A stretch of 57,991 nucleotides of DNA from Butyrivibrio sp. (lineage in GTDB: Bacteria > Bacillota > Clostridia > Lachnospirales > Lachnospiraceae): assembly GCA_017615275.1 (NCBI GenBank), contig JAGAAO010000064.1, positions 1 through 57,991 of the forward strand, read 5' to 3'. Positions within the stretch are counted from its first letter, which is position 1. Each line of letters starts with the position of its first letter. The translations under genes and the position numbers were made by a program. This document shows positions 34,974 to 42,980 of this stretch, piece after piece. The notes below the pieces were generated by a model. The model had not been told where the DNA came from and made no database searches. It saw only the letters and a program-made list of their open reading frames with translations.

Positions 34974-35954
34974 TTATGTGCCATATAACATTTTCCTATG
35001 CTCTATAGCCTTTTCAGTGAGTTCCTTGTTCAGATCCTGTCTTTTCTGGTAATCTTCGAGTTGCTTTTTCTGCCTTGCAGCCCTGGCTCTGCGTCTTGCA
35101 GCATTATCATTATTATTGTTCCGCCTCCTTTGGGAGTTTTCGCTTCGCATCTTTTCCAAAACTTCATCAAGCTTTTCTGCTGCACTCATAAGTTCAGATT
35201 CACGTCCCTTAATGGCGAGGTCAACGTGCTGGATGGTTCCGGCTGTGCCATCTTCTTTCAGGAAAATGCCTGTTTTACGAACCTTCCCATCCAGAACGCC
35301 ATCCTCACCTTCAAGGGTAAACTCCGTATCTTCCGAACCCAGGAAAATTGCACCTACCCCAGAGTCTTTTAGGCTCTTAAGCTCATCCTTCCCATCCTCT
35401 GTTCTGGTCCAGACTTTGAGCTTGTCAAAAATCTCATCGTTTTCATCAATCCAGCCGTTGCCATCGCTGTCATATTCAGCCAGATCAGAAAAACCGTCAC
35501 CGCTCTTAACTCCAAAGAGTTCATTGCCATCATTAATCTTGCCATCTCCATTTTTATCAAGTGCCAGGAATCCGCTTCCTGCCTTTGTCATAGAGATTTC
35601 ATCTTCCTTACCATCTGCATCCAGGTCAAATTTAAATTTCTTATCACTAAGCCCTGATGTCTGGGCATTTGTATTGATGATCAGCGGATCAAAAAGGTTA
35701 TCCAGAGGTGATGACATTGCAATAAAGGTTTCATGCTCTTTCTTCCTCGCCATGCTCACATCTACATCGACATTGATCTCTCTGCCATCCTCTGTCTGTA
35801 CTTTTCCGGATGCTGTATAATCCGTCTTTTCTTTTTCTATATGCTTTTCTACAATGCCTGCAAAAAATCCGCTAGTCCCTGCGCCGGTTGCTGCCAAATC
35901 CTTTTGATAGCTGTAGTTTGCATTTGAATACACATCACTATTTGCTATCTTCAT
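34974..35954 (-). CDS. Cargo protein with calcium-loop (EF-hand-like) repeats
   Basis: A 326-residue protein starting MKIANSDVYSNANYSYQKDL (Tyr16-Gln17), no Sec signal, site GAGGTAAAAACAT. At 95-185 are acidic loops of DxDxDG type: FDLDADGKED, LDKNGDGKINDG, YDSDGNGWIDEND. They resemble the repeat unit of calcium-binding cell-surface proteins. The C-terminus (270-326) is a basic coiled coil (RRRARAARQKKQLEDYQKRQ). It is 34 nt after the FliD-like gene and in the same unit. A calcium-stabilised extracellular part would fit export, but this is inference. Confidence 0.78.
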   Translation of the reverse strand: MKIANSDVYSNANYSYQKDLAATGAGTSGFFAGIVEKHIEKEKTDYTASGKVQTEDGREINVDVDVSMARKKEHETFIAMSSPLDNLFDPLIINTNAQTSGLSDKKFKFDLDADGKEDEISMTKAGSGFLALDKNGDGKINDGNELFGVKSGDGFSDLAEYDSDGNGWIDENDEIFDKLKVWTRTEDGKDELKSLKDSGVGAIFLGSEDTEFTLEGEDGVLDGKVRKTGIFLKEDGTAGTIQHVDLAIKGRESELMSAAEKLDEVLEKMRSENSQRRRNNNNDNAARRRARAARQKKQLEDYQKRQDLNKELTEKAIEHRKMLYGT

Positions 35955-35988
35955 ATGTTTTTACCTCGTCTGCGCCTGCCTGCTAAGA

Positions 35989-36750
35989 TCAGAACCAGCT
36001 TGAGAACATGGATGAAAGCATCGAAGCATATCCTCCATATCCTCCCAAGAAACTGTTTGTTCCGTATCTTCCATTTGATCCATAAATACCGCTTGTTGCA
36101 GCGTTATACCTTGTGGCTGTAACGGCTGCCTGCGATGTCAGAGAAGCATTATTACGCATTCTCTGTCCAAAAGATCCTGTATTTCCAAGAGTCTTCTTAA
36201 CAGTCTCTTTGTCTGCTCCCTTAAGAACATCCTCATCAACAGATAATTCCCCAGTCTTACTATTAAATCCAATTCCGATTTTTCTTAGATCAGATACATT
36301 GTTAAGGGCATCTTCCCTCATCCATCCGGCACGGTTTCTTACTGTTGTACTTGTGGTATTTCTGGCATTGTTGTTTACTTCGTTATATCCTTCCACAAAG
36401 CTCTTTACTGTCTTAAGGAGCTGATCCGTGTTCTTTTCCTCATAAAGTTCACCATATGAGAGCTTTCGTCCAGCATTCTCTACTTTCACTGCTCCATCGG
36501 CTACGGACTGATCTGACATATAATTTCTGTTGTATGTCGTGTTATAGGCATTGTTCATGGCCTTGATGGTATTAGCACTGAGTCCAAAATAACTGTTATT
36601 GTTTCCAAGTCCGGTCGTTCGTGACGTACCACGTGTTCCTGTGGTTCTGTTTCTGCTGTTAACATTAGACGTTCCCTGTCTGTTCCAGATATTGGAGGCT
36701 CCGCCAAACCTGCTTGTCAGGACATCAAAATAGTTTTGCCCAAAGTTCAT
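35989..36750 (-). CDS. FliD-like (flagellar cap-like) cargo protein
   Basis: The ATG at 36750 follows AGGAGGTGTTTTTT; a GTG three codons earlier is rejected. About 253 residues. N-terminal 60 residues are Asn/Arg/Gly/Thr-rich and disordered. The middle (YGELYEEKNTDQLLKTVKSF, then VEGYNEVNN) and IGIGFNSKTGELSVDEDVLK resemble the end of flagellar hook-associated protein 2 (FliD), where LGI..dGxLsvDe is typical. The C-terminus is Gly/Tyr/Ser-rich. FliD is longer (over 400 residues), so this is a reduced relative at best. Promoter is sigma-28-like. Confidence 0.65.
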   Translation of the reverse strand: MNFGQNYFDVLTSRFGGASNIWNRQGTSNVNSRNRTTGTRGTSRTTGLGNNNSYFGLSANTIKAMNNAYNTTYNRNYMSDQSVADGAVKVENAGRKLSYGELYEEKNTDQLLKTVKSFVEGYNEVNNNARNTTSTTVRNRAGWMREDALNNVSDLRKIGIGFNSKTGELSVDEDVLKGADKETVKKTLGNTGSFGQRMRNNASLTSQAAVTATRYNAATSGIYGSNGRYGTNSFLGGYGGYASMLSSMFSSWF

Positions 36751-36794
36751 AAAAAACACCTCCTTCTATGGACGTACATTTTGTTTCAATTCAA

Positions 36795-36863
36795 GTATCG
36801 TCCATAAAAAGAGGCGTTTAAATAGCTTTGTCACGAACGGACATATTTATGTAATGAATAGTT
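36795..36863 (-). promoter_or_regulatory. Sigma-28-type promoter with tandem operator for the FliD-like unit
   Basis: Minus strand TAAA (36820-36817), 14-nt spacer, GACGATAC (36802-36795). Operator CACGAACGGAC (36832-36842) and AATGAATAGTT (36853-36863), 29 nt upstream. The operator lies inside the 3' end of the kinase-A gene (36831-38264). Confidence 0.75.
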
Positions 36864-38264
36864 ATTATCTGTATTTTGTAACATTATCTTAACTTCAAAG
36901 ACATTGTTTTCCGTCTTAATCTCCACTGCTCCAAGATACTTCTCAGCTATGTTCTGTACACTCTTAAGGCCAATTCCATGCAGTTCATCTTCTGCCCCAA
37001 GTTTTTTTCTGCTGACTATACTGTTTTCAGAATCTCTTTTGACAATTCCATCATAAGCATTTTCGATATTTATAAGATAGAAGTTATCTTTTACTCTTCC
37101 GGTCAGTTTAATATACCGGTTTCCAACCCGAACCTCAGAAACCGCTTCAAGGGCATTATCCAAGAGATTATTCAGAATGATTCCCATATCAAGAGCACTG
37201 ATTTCGTTATCATCAGGGAATGAAAAGTCGCAGTCAAATCGGCAATCTAACTTCTCACAAGATGCAGTAGCTTCATTTATCACCACATCAGTTACCGGAT
37301 TTCCAGTTGAATATTTAAAGCCACCGGAATTAAGCTCAATATCCATTTCCCCCAGGAACTGCTTTGCATCCTTAAGTCTTCCTGCTTCAAGGAAGCTCTT
37401 TATTATCATAAACTTACCTGCCATATCATGGCGAAGAGTCCTGATCTGATCATGGTATTTTTCGGTATATTCTATTTTCTTTTTGATAAACTCCTGCTCA
37501 TGAAGCTGTTCCTGCAATATCAACTCTTCTTCCTTAAGTCTCCTGTACCTCTGCCAGGTCGCAATGGCTGACATTTCACCGGCAAAGATAAGGATTGCAA
37601 GAACCGGCAACATCCATTTGATATCCTTTTTCTCCTCAAACAACACGAACACCTCGTTTTCCAAAGGAACAATCATTACCTCAGCTATCATGTATACTAT
37701 AAAATACGAAATCACAGAATAAACCGACAGATACAAAGCTTCCGTCAGGCTCATATCATACTTCTTTTTGCATATCACCTTAATGATAAAGTGCGAAACC
37801 ATGAAATAAACACATAGAAATAGGATAGCTATAGCAAACAGAATCGACATCCTGCCATACATCTGTTCCATGGCATTTTCCGCTGAATAATCCAGAGTCT
37901 CTATGATCAGATCTCCCAAGATATCATTGGTTACTGTATTCATCAGAAACCATACATAATAGACATTTGTCCAGAGCAGCAGCACAAATGCGATATGTGG
38001 CATATATTTTCTGTTATAGAAAAAGAAAACTGCAAGAACTGTGATAAGACTTATATATGTCCATACCCCTCTTGATGATACCGGCAGCGAAAACAAAACC
38101 ACGCCTTCTACAGTCACTACCGCCGACAGAATGATATTTTTTTTATTATCTAAAACCGATTGAGCAAAAAAGGTTTTTATCAGCAATCCCAGAAAAATGC
38201 CTCTCACTATGATCATGGCATATCCATAGCCATCCTGAAACAGCAAAAATAGTTCCTCTGACAT
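36831..38264 (-). CDS. AgrC-like GHKL sensor histidine kinase (system A)
   Basis: A 477-residue protein. About seven or eight membrane segments lie in the first 250 residues (YISLITVLAVFFFYNRKYMP, SILFAIAILFLCVYFMVSHF). A coiled linker leads to His box TLRHDMAGKFMIIKS, N box ILNNLLDNALEAV and G box LHGIGLKSVQNIAEKY. Same class as the kinase at 32828 but only distantly similar. It follows the LytTR-A gene by 25 nt. Its 3' end contains the operator of the next unit. Confidence 0.88.
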   Translation of the reverse strand: MSEELFLLFQDGYGYAMIIVRGIFLGLLIKTFFAQSVLDNKKNIILSAVVTVEGVVLFSLPVSSRGVWTYISLITVLAVFFFYNRKYMPHIAFVLLLWTNVYYVWFLMNTVTNDILGDLIIETLDYSAENAMEQMYGRMSILFAIAILFLCVYFMVSHFIIKVICKKKYDMSLTEALYLSVYSVISYFIVYMIAEVMIVPLENEVFVLFEEKKDIKWMLPVLAILIFAGEMSAIATWQRYRRLKEEELILQEQLHEQEFIKKKIEYTEKYHDQIRTLRHDMAGKFMIIKSFLEAGRLKDAKQFLGEMDIELNSGGFKYSTGNPVTDVVINEATASCEKLDCRFDCDFSFPDDNEISALDMGIILNNLLDNALEAVSEVRVGNRYIKLTGRVKDNFYLINIENAYDGIVKRDSENSIVSRKKLGAEDELHGIGLKSVQNIAEKYLGAVEIKTENNVFEVKIMLQNTDNNYSLHKYVRS

Positions 38265-38289
38265 AAAAAGTCTAGCTCCCCCTCTAAAT

Positions 38290-39054
38290 CTATGATATGA
38301 AATCCATATATGCCCTGATAAAATCAGAATACTTATACTTGGAAATAATCAATAGTTCGCCGTTATCTACCTGAACCTCTGTCCTGGAATAACCAACCAC
38401 ATGACTGAGGTTTACAAGGTATCCTCTGTGAATCCTGAAAAAATCTTTTCCAAGCGCCTCTTCAAATTCGGCCATCTGCTTATAAACCTCATATTTCTTG
38501 TCGTTCAAATGAACAATGGCTTTCCTTCCAGAGCTTTCCACGTAAAGAATATCCTTATGCTTAACATTAACGATTCCTTTACCGGATTGTAATGCTATAA
38601 ACGCATCTGACATATCTGCATAGGAAGTCTCGCAGACGAGCTGTGCATCCAGCTTTTTAAGCTCCTCAACAGCCCTGTGAAGTTCACCATCAAAAGAAGG
38701 TCTTGAAACAGGCTTTAACAGATAACCATACGCTTTTACCCCAAAAGCATCGCCCATTCTGTCTGGAATCCCTGTAACATATATGATAAGCGGCCTGGAT
38801 GCACGCATGCTTTTGCCATTATTCTCTATTCTGGTTACAAGTTCTTTAGCAATCTCTATACCGTCACTCGCTCCCATGGCAATATCAAGGAAAAGAACAT
38901 CTATCCTTGTCCCGGTATCAATATCCTTTATGAGTTCTTCCCCTGATGAATAATCACTTATCTGTGCTCTGTATGGACTATCTGACAGCCATCCATGAAG
39001 CAGATCCCTTACAGCTTTTTCATCGTCACACACAGCAAAATGGTATTTTTCCAT
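38290..39054 (-). CDS. LytTR response regulator (system A)
   Basis: A 254-residue protein. Receiver with AVCDDEKAVRDLL and Asp in VLFLDIAMGASDGIEIA, then a LytTR domain (about 155-250) with VKHKDILYVESSGRKAIVHL, DFFRIHRGYLVNLSHV and NGELLIISKYKY. Paired with the GHKL kinase at 36831. The operator upstream (39177-39208) makes autoregulation likely. Having two LytTR regulators with the same operator type suggests cross-talk between systems A and B. Confidence 0.9.
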   Translation of the reverse strand: MEKYHFAVCDDEKAVRDLLHGWLSDSPYRAQISDYSSGEELIKDIDTGTRIDVLFLDIAMGASDGIEIAKELVTRIENNGKSMRASRPLIIYVTGIPDRMGDAFGVKAYGYLLKPVSRPSFDGELHRAVEELKKLDAQLVCETSYADMSDAFIALQSGKGIVNVKHKDILYVESSGRKAIVHLNDKKYEVYKQMAEFEEALGKDFFRIHRGYLVNLSHVVGYSRTEVQVDNGELLIISKYKYSDFIRAYMDFIS

Positions 39055-39135
39055 TTACAGACACCTCTTTTATCCACAAACCAAAAATGCTTAGCATGGA
39101 GCCCCATGTAAGCACTTTTGACTTTAGCACCATAT

Positions 39136-39208
39136 TTATCATAACATCATAGAAATTATCGTTTACACAAGGATGTAATGAATGGACATTTTTTTGTCAT
39201 GAATGGTC
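39136..39208 (-). promoter_or_regulatory. Tandem operator for the LytTR-A operon
   Basis: Operator AATGAATGGAC (39177-39187) and CATGAATGGTC (39198-39208), 21 bp apart. The -10 is less clear: TATGATAA (39143-39136, minus) is 33 nt away rather than 26-29, so this promoter may be sigma-A type or differently spaced. Confidence 0.6.
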
Positions 39209-39326
39209 AAGAATTAAATTGCCTCCAACTCATCACTGTTACCACCATGTTTTCTACCCTCCATGCTCTATATTTTATATATCGAGTTCAACTATTGTTT
39301 ATGTCGAACAAATCAATCAGCTATTG

Positions 39327-40301
39327 TCAGATAAGACCACCGCTTGTTTCATCCAGTTGTCTTTCACGTAATGCACGCAAGGAATTACTTCCTTCATCTT
39401 CATATAGCATTAGAAGAGTAAGATAATTACCACTCTTCTTACATTCACCCAAGAGACATCTCATGCTTTCTGATGTTCTGCCAAACATCATTCCCAGAAG
39501 TCCCATATCATAGTAACTCTGTTTATCACTCAGAATTCCCTGTTCATGAAGATCTTCCATAAGCCCGTTTATCCTTACTTCTTTTCCAATCTCCTGAGCT
39601 CTGTTATACAGATCAGGATCTACTCGCCTTAAATAGTCCAAATATCGGGTCTCAATATTCCTGTTTGGTGTACCACTCATTATCCAATTAGATATGTCTT
39701 CAAGTGACGCTCCCACCTCATAGTCCTGGATTAGATTCATCCGTACTCGTCCTGATTCATCAGTAGTAAATGTATATTTACCATCTTCGGAATACATGGT
39801 TGAAGAGCCAGGGTACTTGGGCATTGCTTCCTGTTTAACCAAAACTTCAAATGCATCATTAACCTTTCTGTATGCTTCCTTAGGGCTATCATCGTCTGTC
39901 ACTGTCACTTTCCCCGCTGATACAGCTATCTGTAATAATTCATAATCAGTCACATTTCTTCCATGATAATAATATTGCTTATTATCTTTTAATTGTTCAT
40001 ATACAGACGGAAGGGATGTGCTTTTGACAGCGGACTCATCACTACCTGACCACTCAGCCGCTTCTTTGCATCCTGCAGTTCTCTTTCTGATACTTGGTCC
40101 GTTTGTTATGGCTGTTCCATACTTGTCAACCAGCATATGCTCAGTAATCGTCACTGAAGCAAATTCAAAAAGACTACCTTTGTTCGATGTATTACCATAT
40201 CCAGAAACCTTGTATGAATATGGAAAACCACCACTTTTTCTTTCACTTCTTAAAGCTGAATATGTACCTGAATAGGGAATACCTCTGTTGTGAACAATCA
40301 T
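39327..40301 (-). CDS. Cargo protein, unknown
   Basis: A 324-residue protein, start with CGGAGGTCATTAA. N-terminus MIVHNRGIPYSGTYSALRSE, no signal peptide; the Tyr-Gln motif is absent here. The middle holds a strand-rich part (MYSEDGKYTFTTDESGRVRM, then NLIQDYEVGASLED) and the C-terminal third is helical (YLDYLRRVDPDLYNRAQEIG, MGLLGMMFGRTSESMRCLLG). It has its own operator, best-match sigma-28-type promoter and hairpin. Function unknown. Confidence 0.72.
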   Translation of the reverse strand: MIVHNRGIPYSGTYSALRSERKSGGFPYSYKVSGYGNTSNKGSLFEFASVTITEHMLVDKYGTAITNGPSIRKRTAGCKEAAEWSGSDESAVKSTSLPSVYEQLKDNKQYYYHGRNVTDYELLQIAVSAGKVTVTDDDSPKEAYRKVNDAFEVLVKQEAMPKYPGSSTMYSEDGKYTFTTDESGRVRMNLIQDYEVGASLEDISNWIMSGTPNRNIETRYLDYLRRVDPDLYNRAQEIGKEVRINGLMEDLHEQGILSDKQSYYDMGLLGMMFGRTSESMRCLLGECKKSGNYLTLLMLYEDEGSNSLRALRERQLDETSGGLI

Positions 40302-40326
40302 TTAATGACCTCCGATAATAACAAAT

Positions 40327-40366
40327 GCCGAACATCCATGAATTTTTCAATCCATTGATATCCGGC
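40327..40366 (-). promoter_or_regulatory. Conserved 40-nt 5' UTR hairpin, copy 3
   Basis: GCCGGATATC pairs with GATGTTCGGC (two G-U pairs), and inner TGGATT pairs with AATTCA. Same length and position as copies 1 and 2 while the right arm has changed, so pairing is maintained. Confidence 0.75.
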
Positions 40367-40385
40367 AAATCCTTTGCTGATATTA

Positions 40386-40453
40386 TTATCGGAAAAAGTA
40401 TTGTTTTGTTTATAGAAACGTCACAAATAGACGGTCATAATGCATGAATGTTA
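40386..40453 (-). promoter_or_regulatory. Sigma-28-type promoter with tandem operator for the 40301 gene
   Basis: Minus strand TAAA (40412-40409), exactly 15 nt, TCCGATAA (40393-40386): the closest match in the window to the FliA/SigD consensus. Operator CACAAATAGAC (40422-40432) and CATGAATGTTA (40443-40453), 28 nt upstream. Confidence 0.82.
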
Positions 40454-40460
40454 TCTATGC

Positions 40461-40658
40461 CTATATGTCTATCGACGAAGCACTTGTCATCTGTGGCGCA
40501 GGAACAGAAACTCTTATACTCTGGGGGACTGAAAGTGTTGTTGCCAAAGAACTTCCGCTGCCACCTCCCATGCCTTGCATAGACGCATTCTTCGCAAGCT
40601 CATGCTTTATCATATTCTTGAGATATTCCGTGCTTAGTTTATTTTGAAATACGAGATT
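40461..40658 (-). pseudogene. Truncated duplicate of the C-terminus of the 41129 gene
   Basis: Directly in frame after the TAA of the 40659 gene, 65 codons continue to a TAG at 40461-40463. They read TEYLKNMIKHELAKNASM, then a Gly/Ser run and SVPQSIRVSVPAPQM, clearly matching the end of the 41129 product (MEYLKDMIKHELAKNASMPS, SLPQSIGISVSAPQM). No ribosome site or full start is seen. It is a partial tandem-duplication remnant, or a rare read-through tail of the 40659 protein. Confidence 0.75.
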
Positions 40659-41090
40659 TTAATACACTGACGAATGCTCACGCCTATATGACTCAGTTGT
40701 CTTTAACAACAATTCTGCATTAACCTGATTTAGCTCTGCTTCTATCTGCTGGCGTTTAGCTTCGTCAGCTGTACGCAGCTTCTGCTCAAGCTCAGCCTTC
40801 TTTTCTTTAAGTCTTTCTATCTCTTTATCCACAGAATCTGTATCTGTAGTTGTCTTTTCTGCCTTAGCTTCCTTATCTTTCTTCAGCGCAGCCATACCTT
40901 CCTCTGAAATAGACAAAGCACTTTCCTGGCGTTGCTGCTTCCTACTGGCCACAAATGCTGCTGCACCCTGAGCATCGCCTTCAGCGATATACTTCCCTTC
41001 AGTCTTTACTTTTTCAATCATAGCCTTGGCTGTAGGCTGACTTGTCAGATAATCAAGTTCTGCTTTTGATACATCAGTGAGAATACGCAT
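40659..41090 (-). CDS. FlxA-like coiled-coil cargo protein
   Basis: The ATG at 41090 follows GGAGGACGATATT. About 143 residues, beginning MRILTDVSKAELDYLTSQPT. The C-terminal half is a coiled coil (VDKEIERLKEKKAELEQKLR, TADEAKRQQIEAELNQVNAE) like FlxA-family proteins; E. coli flxA is itself a sigma-28-dependent gene. It is the last intact gene of the five-gene unit beginning at 44943. Followed without break by the duplicated C-terminal remnant. Confidence 0.72.
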   Translation of the reverse strand: MRILTDVSKAELDYLTSQPTAKAMIEKVKTEGKYIAEGDAQGAAAFVASRKQQRQESALSISEEGMAALKKDKEAKAEKTTTDTDSVDKEIERLKEKKAELEQKLRTADEAKRQQIEAELNQVNAELLLKTTESYRREHSSVY

Positions 41091-41128
41091 AATATCGTCC
41101 TCCACTATTTATGTTTACATAAAAACCT

Positions 41129-42223
41129 CTATGCCTGTATATCTATTGTGGGAGCCTGCATCTGTGGTGCAGAAACAGAAATCCCGATGCTTTGTGGCAA
41201 TGAAACAGATGTTGCAGAGGAAATCCCGCCACCTCCCATGCTGGGCATTGAAGCATTCTTTGCAAGCTCATGTTTTATCATATCCTTAAGATATTCCATG
41301 TTTGCTTTCATGATAGCCTTGTCTTCAGATGCGCGGTGTTTACGTTTAAGGTCTTCTAAATCCGCTTTACTCATATGCGGATCGACCACTTCCATGGTCT
41401 CCATTAGTTCCATGGCTTCTTCAAGCTCTTTTAGTTCTTCCTCTCCGAATTCGGAGATCATCTCATTCAGCTCTTTTAACTCTTCTTCAGAAAAAGAGGC
41501 TTCTCCTTCCTGCATCTGCTGGAGTGCAACATCAAGCATCTCTTCACGGGCATCAAATATGGCATCTTCCTTCTCAGTGATTTTTTCTTCTTCGGCAGAA
41601 GCAAGTGCGCTCTGCATCTGTTGTCCTACGTCTCGCTGATTTTCAAGTTTTTCATCCCTGCTCTGGGTGCGCTCTACCATTTCTTCCAGTTCAAGGTGAT
41701 GCTGCTTTTTCCGGGCAACCATTTCCATGCGTTTTGCATGGGTAAGCGCAAGCTGTAATTCTTCCGGATCACCGTTTCCTGAAGATATCTTTCTTTTTAT
41801 CTTTAAGGTCTCCCTTTTTGCTGCAAGGACGGCCTGTCCTGCGCTTATGGAAGTCTTTGCCCTCTGGATTTTGGAAGCTACTGTCTTGTAATTATATTTT
41901 TCGGAAGTATCTATCTCTTCCTCTTCTGCAGCATCAGGAGATCCTGACAACTCAGAAAAACCATTAACCTTATCCTTTGATGTCTTCGAAGCATACTGTT
42001 CCTGCTTCAAATCTCTGATCATCTGTCGCATCTGTTGTGAGATGGAAGCCTTATCTTCTGTTACCTTGTTCGCAAATTTAGAAAGAGGATTTGCTGATGC
42101 ATCTTTTCCAGGCGCAAAAGGAGAGTTGCTCCCAGCAGTCTTTTGCTGCGAGTTCTGCCCCATAAGAGTGCCTTTTTGATAAAAAGACGAATATGGACTT
42201 TGTGTATTAAACGATATATTCAT
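41129..42223 (-). CDS. Long coiled-coil cargo protein (YQ-type N-terminus)
   Basis: The ATG at 42223 follows GGGAGGAACGATA. About 364 residues. N-terminus MNISFNTQSPYSSFYQKGTL has Tyr15-Gln16 and no signal peptide. Residues 100-300 are highly charged helices (VLAAKRETLKIKRKISSGNG, FSEELKELNEMISEF-type heptads). The C-terminus is MIKHELAKNASM, a Gly run and SLPQSIGISVSAPQM, which is duplicated at 40461-40658. Fourth gene of the 44943 unit. Function unknown. Confidence 0.75.
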   Translation of the reverse strand: MNISFNTQSPYSSFYQKGTLMGQNSQQKTAGSNSPFAPGKDASANPLSKFANKVTEDKASISQQMRQMIRDLKQEQYASKTSKDKVNGFSELSGSPDAAEEEEIDTSEKYNYKTVASKIQRAKTSISAGQAVLAAKRETLKIKRKISSGNGDPEELQLALTHAKRMEMVARKKQHHLELEEMVERTQSRDEKLENQRDVGQQMQSALASAEEEKITEKEDAIFDAREEMLDVALQQMQEGEASFSEEELKELNEMISEFGEEELKELEEAMELMETMEVVDPHMSKADLEDLKRKHRASEDKAIMKANMEYLKDMIKHELAKNASMPSMGGGGISSATSVSLPQSIGISVSAPQMQAPTIDIQA

Positions 42224-42245
42224 TATCGTTCCTCCCATCCATATA

Positions 42246-42899
42246 TCAGCTATGTATCTTTTCTAAAATACTGTTCCATAACCTCTCCTGCGCTTCCTTG
42301 TCTTTATCCTGCTTAGATTGGAGCAGCTTGATCTCATCAGTAGAAATAACAATCGACTTTCTGTTATTTCTCATGTGATAATCATGATTCTCAGGCATTC
42401 CTGAAGACTTAACATAAATATCCACTTCGGGATCTTCGTTATGTATTCTTTCAAAGATATCACCATAAGCCCAGTTATATGCCTTGGCATAGACTTTAAA
42501 CTTTTCGCTTGGATCAGAATCATTATCAGCAGTTTGCTCTGCTTTTAAAAGATCATTATACGAAGTGCGGTCTGTATCCTTCATTCTGCTCCGAATATCA
42601 TAGTACTCTTCAAGCCTGAAGCTTTTTAGAATACACGTTTCATCTTCTGAAAGGTTAAACTTTTTGTAACCCCCATCAAGTTGAACAATGGATTCCTTAA
42701 GAGCAGCCTCTCTTCCGGCACGATCCATCTGCGCAGCTCCTGATGATGAGATTGAAAGTGTGGCTGCCACATCTGAATCAAAGGCATTGGAAACAGTGCC
42801 ATCCTGCTTTGAAGCAGCCAGCTTGTCTTTTATTTCCAACTGCATTCCCTGTAAATAGTTTTCAGTTTTATTGATTCCAATAGAATCAATTCCGTTCAT
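42246..42899 (-). CDS. Cargo protein, unknown
   Basis: A 217-residue protein starting MNGIDSIGINKTENYLQGMQ (Tyr15, Gln17), site GTAGGAGGACATGACTT. No signal or membrane segment. Segments: TLSISSSGAAQMDRAGREAA, then DTDRTSYNDLLKAEQT and IHNEDPEVDIYVKSS. Predicted mixed helical. Third gene of the 44943 unit, 22 nt before the 41129 gene. No family recognised. Confidence 0.72.
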   Translation of the reverse strand: MNGIDSIGINKTENYLQGMQLEIKDKLAASKQDGTVSNAFDSDVAATLSISSSGAAQMDRAGREAALKESIVQLDGGYKKFNLSEDETCILKSFRLEEYYDIRSRMKDTDRTSYNDLLKAEQTADNDSDPSEKFKVYAKAYNWAYGDIFERIHNEDPEVDIYVKSSGMPENHDYHMRNNRKSIVISTDEIKLLQSKQDKDKEAQERLWNSILEKIHS

Positions 42900-42980
42900 A
42901 AGTCATGTCCTCCTACTTTGAGGTATATGTTATGTGTCTGAACGTTACTTTCACAATTTTTGTAAATCTCTATATGCGTT

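Noticed and set aside
39214-39264. 16-codon frame MEGRKHGGNSDELEAI, considered as an AgrD-like pheromone
   Set aside because: No ribosome site, no Cys/Ser thiolactone pattern and no AgrB gene; position alone is not enough.
40444-40647. 67-codon plus-strand frame
   Set aside because: It is the reverse strand of the duplicated C-terminal remnant at 40461-40658, which has real homology in the window.
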